19,007 nt of DNA, taken from assembly GCA_036244855.1 (NCBI GenBank), contig BQKZ01000302.1, forward strand, positions 104,771 to 123,777, given 5' to 3'. The stretch is from Temnopleurus reevesii (lineage: Eukaryota; Echinodermata; Echinoidea; Temnopleuroida; Temnopleuridae). The notes below the pieces were generated by a model that worked only from the letters and a program-made list of their open reading frames with translations, was not told the origin of the DNA and did no database searches. This document shows, one piece after another, positions 9,961 to 16,964 of the stretch (positions within the stretch are counted from its first letter, which is position 1; the number at the start of each line of letters is the position of its first letter). The translations under genes were made by a program, and so were the position numbers.

Positions 9961-10080
9961 ATCCTTTGCTTGAACTTTTGGCATCAGTAACAAGTTGTAG
10001 TAGAGTTGACAATTATAGTTTAAACTGTTTAGGTTTCAGAAACTATGACAGTCGTAATGTATGCAAGCCTATTTATGCAG

Positions 10081-10275
10081 CACAAAGGCTAGTTTGTACA
10101 AGATGTTGTTTTCACCTTCTTGTCTTAAAAAAGGAGCCAAAGGTAGTTTGTATAAAGTCACATTCTCGTGAGAAACAAGGCACAATGGCGAGTTTGTACA
10201 AGTTGCCTTTCCGGCTTTTTGTCCTGCGTGTTGACAAGGCGCATTGGCGAGTTGAAAAACTTGCCCTCAATGCTG
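10081..10275 (+). repeat. Decayed tandem repeat built on a palindromic core
   Basis: Four diverged copies of a unit of roughly 46-59 bp carry the phrase GGCGAGTTTGTACAAGTTGCC-like (agtt motifs near 10091, 10145, 10191, 10250). The core is itself near-palindromic, centred on TTGTACAA, and the last copy has the form GGCGAGTT-GAAA-AACTTGCC. A 124-residue ORF (9966-10340) runs through it without any recognisable motif and is best explained by the repeat. Confidence 0.55.
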
Positions 10276-10373
10276 CACATATGAGCTTCCGTAGGACTCT
10301 CATAATTTCTGAAACTTTATGGTTTTTCCTTTATGTGTGATCCCTACTTCAATTTGAATGATTCGTTCCTTAG

Positions 10374-10507
10374 AATCTCGCTTGTACAAAGAAAAGGAAG
10401 AAGAGAATGTTGAGATTGTTGAACCAGGAAACACGCTCTAAACATGTTTGTGAGTACGCGCTCCATAGACCAGACAAAATCTCTTATCCTTGCCTAACCT
10501 GGGATTA
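10374..10507 (+). other. Small open stretch behind an acceptor-like site, doubtful exon
   Basis: After TTCCTTAG one frame is open for 44 codons to TAA 10505-10507, giving a basic N-terminal part and then residues such as CEYALHRPDK. An overlapping frame from ATG 10358 gives a 27-residue acidic peptide ending at TAA 10441. A GTGAGT lies at 10451. The two protein-like frames compete, neither is recognised, and the polypyrimidine tract is weak, so this is recorded only as a candidate. Confidence 0.15.
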
Positions 10508-10509
10508 AA

Positions 10510-11110
10510 ACGCTATTCACAATTTTTACAAAAGAAATGTTCACAAGTTATCATGTGAGAGGCATGTTATTTGTTCAGCACTGAGGAGTGGAATTTCTAT
10601 AGAAAAGAAGATGATTCTGAAGACTGCATTTCCAATGAAAAGCCCACAGCTACATGTACAAAAAAATGTACATTCTACACACGTTTACATTTTCAGTTCA
10701 TGCTACTTCCAGAAATCAATTTAAGTGGATAGGAATTGATTTTGGAAAAAGGAGGAAGAAGGGAGAATTTGTAGAAATGTGTAGGAAATTTGACTTTGTC
10801 TGTGGTAAAGACATAACAATTTTTCTGCGTAATACATTAAAAAATAGATATTTTACATTATTCAAGTTGACATGAGTTCATTTTAATAGGTCTTTCCAAT
10901 AACTTTGAGAAAAAAAAAGGCTGGGAGTTGTCCCGAATTAAAAGTCCTGGTATGTATATGTACATGTAGTTTGAATGGTTTAGATCATGTTGTTTATGAC
11001 ACTTTTCATGAGAATTTATGCTATTGGAATATGTCTGTGCTACACTGTGCCCACCATGTATATGTGCATAGTACAATGTACATTGTGAATTCAGATACCC
11101 ATTTAGATCT
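10510..11110. other. Probable intronic DNA, no gene recognised
   Basis: AT-rich sequence with TACATGTA at 10651 and 10961. The short frames on both strands (10654-11126) overlap one another and lack motifs or flanking splice sites. Confidence 0.4.
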
Positions 11111-11256
11111 GGCCCCTATTACATAAAAAGTTGCATTTAAACGCAATTCAGAAAATTTAACACAACTCCATTTTCAGCCAATCAGGGGCACGTATTTAGG
11201 ATTTGCGTTTAATTTTCTGAGTTGCGTTTAAACGCAACTTTTATGCAGTAGGGCCC
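11111..11256. mobile_element. MITE-like foldback element with about 58-bp arms
   Basis: The left arm (11111-11169) and right arm (11199-11256) are inverted copies with roughly eight mismatches and one single-base gap. They enclose a 29-bp spacer containing CCAATCAGGGGCACG. Each arm carries the palindrome-rich phrase GTTTAAACGCAA. The ends read GGCCCCTA...TAGGGCCC. No convincing target duplication was seen beyond a CT dinucleotide on each side. There is no coding capacity. The superfamily cannot be named from the sequence alone. Confidence 0.8.
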
Positions 11257-11441
11257 TGGAAGAAAAAAAGACAAATCAGAACAAAAATGAATCTAAGAAC
11301 ATTTGAGAAATATTTAATTTCATGTACTTCATCTTGGTTGTCTGTGCATTAAAGTGCTCGAGCAGCAGCCAGAAAGACAACTTTAGATCATTTCTTGAAC
11401 ATGAACTTATGGGGGGGGGGTAGAGAGTACATACTACTAGC

Positions 11442-11549
11442 ATGAACATGAGCAAGCAGGACTATCAGGAAATTGCCGCAAAGCTTGGGTACAGGGAGTT
11501 TGTNGGCTTCATTACCATGAAAGAAAGGGTTTTATCCTTTTCTTTCTGA
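11442..11549 (+). pseudogene. Short death-domain-like ORF fragment, probably a relic
   Basis: A 35-codon frame from ATG 11442 to TGA 11547-11549 contains SKQDYQEIAAKLGYREF and then VGFITMKE. The pattern polar-Asp-aromatic-x-x-Ile-Ala-x-x-Leu-Gly-Tyr resembles helices 2 to 3 of death domains (UNC5, ankyrin and NF-kB p105 types carry D-W/Y-x-x-L-A-x-x-L-G). The N at 11504 is in a wobble position and does not change the Val. Upstream, another frame encodes TTLDHFLN, which would fit helix 1, but a 47-bp segment with a G10 run and an in-frame TAG lies between, bounded by GAACATGA at 11397-11404 and 11444-11451. Without good splice sites it reads as a broken relic; chance similarity is quite possible. 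Confidence 0.25.
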
Positions 11550-11636
11550 AGCTTGCATGATAATACATAAATTAAAGATGGTCTTCACTCTATTTTATAT
11601 GGGTATGACAATTTTTATTTCTTACAGAGGATTTGG

Positions 11637-11672
11637 GAGAGGGGGGCACGGCCCCATTTGAACCCCCCTCTC
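11637..11672. repeat. 10-bp GC-rich hairpin
   Basis: GAGAGGGGGG (11637-11646) and CCCCCCTCTC (11663-11672) are perfect inverted copies across a 16-bp loop. A good acceptor-like sequence, TTTTTATTTCTTACAG, ends at about 11626 just upstream. Confidence 0.75.
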
Positions 11673-11869
11673 ATCCATCCATAAGCACTTGTAATGGACA
11701 AAATCTATCTGGTTTCAGTGATGACCCATATTATAATGAGTGACAAATAGCTTTTAATCCTCTTTGATTATTTCCATAGGGAATTGTAAGCCCCCTAGTT
11801 CGGTTTACTTGGAGAATATTGGGCCTTGGGGTCATACAAGTTATTGTGCAGTGTTTGATTGGCCGATAT

Positions 11870-12045
11870 GGGGGGGGGGGGGCGACTAGCATGCCCCCCC
11901 CCCCCTCCAAAAAAAAAAAAGGCTCAGAGAAAAGTCTCCTCCCTTTTTTTTAACCTTAAAAACAATTTTTTAAAAAAAAAGGCCCCCCCCTTTTTTTTTA
12001 CCTGTAAAAACAGTTTTTGAAAAAAAACGCCCCCCCCCCCCCCCA
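11870..12045. repeat. Homopolymer cluster: G13, C12, then C/T/A-run tandem units
   Basis: G13 (11870-11882) and C12 (11894-11905) are separated by eleven bases, so they form an inverted pair. Then follows a roughly 50-bp unit, made of a C run, a T run, CCT-TAAAAACA-type core and an A run, present about two and a half times up to the C run ending near 12045. Run lengths are uncertain. Confidence 0.8.
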
Positions 12046-12190
12046 ACAGTACAACATACATGTATGTCCCAGCAGCAGAAAAATTGGTTTTTCAGAGTCT
12101 GTCTCCCAATGATTTTTTTTTATTGTGACTTCAAGATTGTATTATGTTGCTGGACAAACAATGTACTTCGAATGTGAACAACTCCCCTTC

Positions 12191-12363
12191 AATAACAAAT
12201 CAGGGGGGTGTTTCATCAAGATTTGTCGCAGAGACAATTAGTCAGCGCTGACAAATTCCTTGATTGTGATTTGATGAAAAGCACTATCGCTGACAGTTGC
12301 TATGGGAACTGTCGGAAAATGACTCCTTGTCGCTGCGACAAATCTTGATGAATAACAAATCAG
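12191..12363. mobile_element. MITE-like foldback element with 13-bp flanking direct repeats
   Basis: The 147-bp element (12204-12350) has inverted arms at 12214-12244 and 12320-12350 matching at 28 of 31 positions, beginning CATCAAGATTTGTCGCAG. Inside are further hairpins, for example ACAGTT...AACTGT around 12294-12311. The exact direct repeat AATAACAAATCAG flanks it (12191-12203 and 12351-12363), a strong sign of insertion. The left end carries ten extra bases (GGGGGTGTTT) not matched on the right, so the right terminus may be short. The family looks like the CATCAA/TGTCGC foldbacks common in marine invertebrates. It is non-coding. Confidence 0.85.
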
Positions 12364-12556
12364 ATTGATGTGAAAAGTCACATCCCCCTGCAAAAAGTGC
12401 AAAGATTATCTGTCATGAAGGACAATATTTATTGTGTTCCAAGTGGACAATTTCTCATGTAGGCTTTATATACATGTATGCTAAACAACAATGTAGAATC
12501 TTGTATGAGCATACCACAGAGTACTTTGTTGAAATATATGAGACACTGCAATACAA

Positions 12557-12799
12557 TGGGTGCCTTCAAGTACGGTGTTCGGTGTTGGTGTTGGTGTTGA
12601 GAGAGCAAAATGGTCCGTAAACCGAGCTCCAACACCGTTGGTCAGGTTACAGAAGTGATACAGAAACGACCGGAAATACGTCAGAATCTTGCAAGGTCTA
12701 CCCCAAACACCGACAGACTTCAAGTTTGGTGTTGAGGGCTGGTGTTGGTTTTGCTGCAACACCAACACCAGCGTTCAACACCGTACTTGAAGTCACCCA
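12557..12799. mobile_element. Foldback element with 23-bp termini and a nested hairpin
   Basis: The terminal inverted repeats (12557-12579 and 12777-12799) match at 22 of 23 positions and begin TGGGTG. The right half contains a second, tighter palindrome: 12716-12754 and 12756-12794 are inverted copies matching at 34 of 39 positions with a single-base loop. GGTGTTGGTGTT words recur in the left terminus, the middle and the right terminus. No target duplication was recognised. A 95-residue minus-strand ORF over it is a by-product of the repeat. Confidence 0.8.
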
Positions 12800-14225
12800 T
12801 AGTACACGTACATTTGTAGGTACATGAAGTTTGTACAGTATTCTTCAAATTAATTTGTGTCCTGTTATCCCTAAAAACGTAGAAAAATCTACAAATTACA
12901 GTGATATCCACTGCATTTTAGTAAACTACATGTACAAGTCATAATACATTAGATAACTGTTAAAGATTGTGTGAGATACTTCGGCCAAAATCATGCTCAG
13001 TAATAGTGGAATCAGAAAACCAAATATTTTGACCTCTGTTTATGTACTTGTGTGCAGAAATTAAAAAAGTGACCCCTTTTAGATGAATTCTTTTGTGTGT
13101 ACTGTAAATGTTGACCTATATAGGTTATTTTCTACCAAGATTAAAGTTTGCTGATCACACCCATTTATAGCTTTTCCAACACCTATTCTTGTTTGTTTGT
13201 TATTTTTTACCTCTAAATCTCTATAATTTTCACCATCCTCCTCCCACGCTTTTTTAAAATTTAGATTTGTTGGGGTTACCAATGGTTCTTCATGCGAGCA
13301 TGTTTTGTACCAAATCTAACACAATCGTTGCTACACAGTCTGATCTTGTTTGTGTGAGCTCTCACCCAAATCTTCTTTGTTGTCTGCCAGAAAACAGCAT
13401 TTGTATGGCTTGACCGATGATGGTTGCTGCGTCACTGGGACCGGTCAGTTTGCNTTTTTTTTTTATTGCTCATTTATTCCCTCAAATATTTCTAATAAGC
13501 AATGCATCTTTACAATTATCCAAACTGTTACCTAAATGTCTGAATTTTAGTTCCCTATACCGTAGTGTGTGTAAATTGTGTATTGACCCAACCCCGTGGA
13601 CTTTTACAAAACTCAAGACTTTTTTGTATCAGTAGTATGTCATGTACATGTACATGTACGTGTATGCAGTTTCTTGTGGACAAATTTGTGGTGTAGCTTT
13701 TTTCTAGATATGTGTGGGATAGGTGTGAATTTGAGGACTAGCAAAACAACCCCCTTTCCCAGTCTCCTTTCATATAGTGTTGTGGCATCAAAAGGTTGAC
13801 ATGGTAACCAGTTTCGAAAGTAACACTACTTGCAGATTGGCAGCCCCCATGAATAGAGTACAATGTTTCCCAGGCGCCTGGGCTTCTCTTTTTTCTTTAC
13901 TCTCTTTTTCCTCCTCCAGCATTTTTGTGAGAAGTAGAGTATAAATTAAAGATTTCCAAGGTCATACATGTCTGTTTTTCCTTTTCATATAAGAAGAAAA
14001 AAAAACCTCTTTATCCCTCCATATCAATATTGTGCATGTTGTGTATTATACTCAATAAAAGCAACATTTTTATGATGAAGATGAATACATTCATGGAATG
14101 TTAAGAAATGCATACAAAAGTGTAGGGTTACATCTGTTGGACAATTTTCTTGACACGGATATTAACCTATATTTGCCTTCAAAGTAATGTATACAATGAT
14201 TTCCTCTGATCTGTTTTTGTTAAAT
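12800..14225. other. Probable intronic DNA, no gene recognised
   Basis: AT-rich sequence with TACATGTA at 12928 and a CATGTACATGTACATGTACGTG array at 13641-13662. One N at 13454 precedes a T run. Short frames on both strands (13079-13799) carry no motif. Confidence 0.4.
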
Positions 14226-14239
14226 TGTTGGCTACCTTA

Positions 14240-14415
14240 GGGGGTGTTGCTCAAAATCAACTGCAAATCAACTGCACTTTTGCAAATTGTAACGCGCATT
14301 TTCATTCGCGCACGCTATGCGCATTTAAAAAGACGCGCATGAAACAATGATTATGATTGGCACGTTCCGATCAACTGCAACTTGCGATCAATTGCAAATT
14401 TTGAGCAACACCCCC
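14240..14415. mobile_element. 176-bp MITE, copy 1, TA-flanked
   Basis: The termini are inverted copies, GGGGGTGTTGCTCAAAAT on the left and its complement on the right, about 18 bp. TA lies directly outside both ends (14238-14239 and 14416-14417), which fits a TA target duplication of the Tc1/mariner kind. Subterminal ATCAACTGCA words are repeated in tandem on the left and inverted on the right. The core is rich in GCGC and TGCGCAT. It has the same length as the copy at 16785-16960 and differs from it at about 20 positions (roughly 89 percent identity). No coding capacity. Confidence 0.9.
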
Positions 14416-14449
14416 TACATGTATACATTCAGTACACTCTTTCATATTC

Positions 14450-14640
14450 AATTTTTTGTTCTTCCTCCCTCTTTCCTTCGTCTCCTCTTCCTCCTACTCC
14501 TCCTCCCCTCCTGCTGCTCCTCCTTTTCGCCCCTTCTATAGGCCTATTTATTTTAATTCCTTTGTTCATTCCTTCTTTTCCCTCTCACTCTCTCTCTTCC
14601 TCTCCCTCTTCCTCTCTCCCTCTCTCTCCTTCTCCCTCTG
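14450..14640 (+). repeat. Second polypyrimidine tract, CT- and TCC-rich
   Basis: The plus strand is almost entirely pyrimidine, TCC-rich at first and CTCT-rich at the end, with a short interruption around TAGGCCTATTTATTTTAA. Frames through it (including a 164-residue one, 14382-14876, that also crosses the end of the neighbouring MITE) are low complexity and are not called. Confidence 0.85.
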
Positions 14641-14644
14641 ACTT

Positions 14645-15255
14645 GGGTGTCAATGACTTTTCTTTGCATACTTTTAAGGATCATCACCAATGCCAAACAA
14701 AAAAAACCCTAATCAGTATTAAGTTCATAATACTGTGTGTAAGTGCAAAGTGGGGCTTAGGGAGCCCTCAAATTTCTTGGACTATGTACAGTACCCCACT
14801 TCAAACTCAGTTGGAAGACCCCAGATCCTCTAAAAATCAGTCATTTAGTGATATTTTTTATCCTGTTGACTCCTGAATTACATATACAATAGGCGGGTTT
14901 ACTTATACTGTAAATGCAAATGTTATGCATACCTCCAACACAAAGGTTGTTCTTGACAACCAGAAAGCTTGCCCGAGGCTTGCCCGACATAGTAACAAGT
15001 AATGTACATGTATGCAAACTGGATTCCAATTATTGTAGTCTTATTGTTATTAACCGGTCTATGGAATACCACGTAACTACGTTAAATGCACATAAATTTG
15101 AATATATCAGTAAACCCGCCTATTCCCATAGCCTTTATGCAGATATTACCTGCCTTTAGTAGTCGGTGAGTTATTGGATAACAATGGAGTAGTAGGGTGG
15201 ATGATCACAAACTTTTAACCTTCCTTCTTCAGTGCTCCCAAATAAACAGATCAAA
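14645..15255. other. Probable intronic DNA, no gene recognised
   Basis: AT-rich sequence. The phrases AATAGGCGGGTTTACT (near 14890) and AGTAAACCCGCCTATT (near 15109) are inverted copies about 200 bases apart, which may mark the ends of another foldback element. No ORF with a recognisable motif. Confidence 0.4.
14888..15124. mobile_element. Possible MITE bounded by AATAGGCGGGTTTACT inverted repeats
   Basis: AATAGGCGGGTTTACT starts at about 14888 and its complement AGTAAACCCGCCTATT ends at about 15124, a 15- to 16-bp inverted pair about 237 bp across. The inner sequence is AT-rich and has no long arms. Whether TA target copies flank it is unclear (CAATAGG on the left, CCTATTCC on the right). 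It could be a sixth non-autonomous family. Confidence 0.5.
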
Positions 15256-15261
15256 CCAATA

Positions 15262-15436
15262 CAGTCAAACCTGTCTATAGTGGCCACCCCAAGGGAAACA
15301 GAAAAAGTGGCCACTGTAGATAGGTGGCCTCTATAGACAGGTTCTATAACATGCGTTTCCACCTGGAGGGAATCAATTTAAGTGGCCACTACAGGTGGTC
15401 ACTATAGGCAGTGGTCACTACAGACAGGTTTGACTG
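15262..15436. mobile_element. 175-bp Tc1/mariner-type MITE with TA target duplication
   Basis: The terminal inverted repeats (15262-15287 and 15411-15436) match at 24 of 26 positions and begin CAGTCAAACCTGTCT. TA flanks both ends (15260-15261 and 15437-15438). The CAGT terminus with TA target is typical of Tc1/mariner elements. The interior repeats GTGGCCAC/GTGGTCAC-type words about six times, and a second inverted copy of CCTGTCTATAG lies at 15333-15343. No transposase is encoded. Confidence 0.9.
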
Positions 15437-15557
15437 TATTTCAATTAAAGTTTGTTCTTCAGATGAGTGAGTTTAAAAAAATAAAAATTGCACACCATTG
15501 ATAACTTTCCCTTCAAGTCTTGAATTTGAATGAACTTGAATGATTACGTTATTCACA

Positions 15558-15687
15558 ATGCACAACGAGTCTGCCAGAACAGACCCTTGGCTTTCGTTGT
15601 GCATGTACAGAGAGCAATACAGGGTATGCATTGTGTGTCAAGGATACAGCAATGCTGTGTGTGATGTAGTCCCACAATGCATACCCT
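15558..15687. repeat. Two adjacent perfect hairpins
   Basis: ATGCACAACGA (15558-15568) pairs perfectly with TCGTTGTGCAT (15594-15604). AGGGTATGCATTGTG (15621-15635) pairs perfectly with CACAATGCATACCCT (15673-15687), and its loop contains a further ACAGCA...TGCTGT stem. A 117-residue frame (15540-15893) passes through both; it has no motif and is probably not a gene. Confidence 0.75.
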
Positions 15688-15739
15688 ATAAATCACGCTC
15701 TGCGTCTGCACACACCGAAAGCATAGGGTATGTGCTTGC

Positions 15740-16780
15740 AGACCAATGGACAACCTGGTGTAGGGTTGAAAGGGGAAAAACTAAAGTTCGTTTTCTAAGT
15801 ATTTGGCCACTTTACTTATTTGAGTCTCCCTATTTCTCAGGGGAGAAAGAGAGCGTAAACAAATTGTTTACAATAGGAGGAGCGTACATGTAGTTTTGTT
15901 TACCGGTCAGTGACTCTACAGTATTCGCTCGCTTGATTTGCTTCCAAATCTCAAAATATCTTGTTTACAAAATCTTTTGAGGAATTCTGGACACCCCTCG
16001 CTAACAATTTTGTGATTTCTTGTACATTTACACAAAGCCGAGCATATTTTTTTCTTTAGAGGCTAAAGAAAGTTAGGAAAGCATCACACCAAACAACTAA
16101 CAAATAGGACAAAGCCAAAGGGAAAAGAATCTTGTACTTTTTAGTGAAAAGGTTATACACAAAATTGGGGCAAAATGGTCACGGTGTGTTCACTCATTTT
16201 ATCAACACCTTTTCTTTAAAACCTTTTCTCAGTTTTTCCTGTTTTCATGCAACAGTTATTATTCTGCTTCCCAAATCAGCCCATCATGCACTTTTGATAG
16301 TTATCTGTCTCATACAGTAGTACAGTGCCGCGCTTTTGAAAATCTGCAAAAAGAATGCTTGAACTCGAAATAACCCTCATAAAATTTTAATTCTTTACCT
16401 TGTTCGTTCATGCTGTTTTTAGTGAAAAAGAGTGATTGCATAAAAAAGTATCAATTCAGTGACAATTACAAATTGTGTGCAGGTATTACATGTAAATTTT
16501 TGAGAAATTGGCAAAATTTTGCTGTAAATGCTAATATTTACATACATTTTTACATAAATTTACAAGTACATGTAAGCAGGATGTTATCTGGGCATTACAG
16601 TGAGTGGAAATTTTAGCAAATTCCTAGTTGTAAAATTAGTGAAAATAAAAGCCCAGCGAAAATTTCAGCCTGACAGTATTCTTATCAATAGCCGTGCTAT
16701 TCAGTCATATAAAAAAAAAGAGGGGAAACTTGTTTGAAAACTATCAGATAACTCTATAAATAAAGGTTCTGTATACGTAA
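15740..16780. other. Probable intronic DNA, no gene recognised
   Basis: AT-rich sequence with TACATGTA at about 15886, 16486 and 16566. Phrases such as GAAATTGGCAAAATTTTGC (16505-16523) and AAAGCCCAGCGAAAATTTC look like old dispersed repeat. No ORF with a motif. Confidence 0.4.
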
Positions 16781-16784
16781 CTAT

Positions 16785-16960
16785 GGGGGTGTTGCTCAAA
16801 ATCAACTGCTAATCAACTGCAACTTTGCAAATTGTTATGCACATTTTCATTCGCGCGTGGTGTGCGCATATAACAAGACGCACATGAAACAATGATTTTG
16901 ATTGGCGCGTACCGATCAACTGCAATTTACGATCAATTGCAACCTTTGAGCAACACCCCC
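16785..16960. mobile_element. 176-bp MITE, copy 2
   Basis: This is a second copy of the family at 14240-14415, in the same orientation and of identical length, with about 20 substitutions and no net indel. Termini GGGGGTGTTGCTC...GAGCAACACCCCC are intact. TA follows on the right (16961-16962); on the left the flank is CTAT, so the TA is offset by one base, perhaps after a mutation. Non-coding. Confidence 0.9.
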
Positions 16961-16964
16961 TAAA

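Noticed and set aside
9966..10340. 124-residue ORF
   Set aside because: It runs through a decayed tandem repeat, begins with a non-ATG codon and has no recognisable motif or splice context.
10739..10760. Asp-Phe-Gly in a forward frame, as in a kinase DFG motif
   Set aside because: The flanking residues (KRRKKG) do not resemble an activation segment, and no HRD or APE motif is nearby.
11610..11665. Acceptor TTATTTCTTACAG followed by GGATTTGGGAGAGG as a second exon giving Gly-Phe-Gly after the 5729 donor
   Set aside because: In the required phase the frame reads Arg-Gly-Phe-Gly-Arg-Gly and hits TGA within about 13 codons; the spacing is wrong for a kinase loop and the sequence is part of a GC-rich hairpin.
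12481..12768. 95-residue minus-strand ORF
   Set aside because: It lies over the GGTGTT-rich foldback element and is a by-product of the repeat.
14382..14876. 164-residue ORF, the longest in the window
   Set aside because: It starts inside the terminus of a MITE, passes through a CT-rich tract (Ser/Pro/Leu) and ends in unrelated sequence; no domain.
15540..15893. 117-residue ORF
   Set aside because: It crosses two perfect hairpins and has no motif or clear donor or acceptor; structure explains the sequence better than coding.
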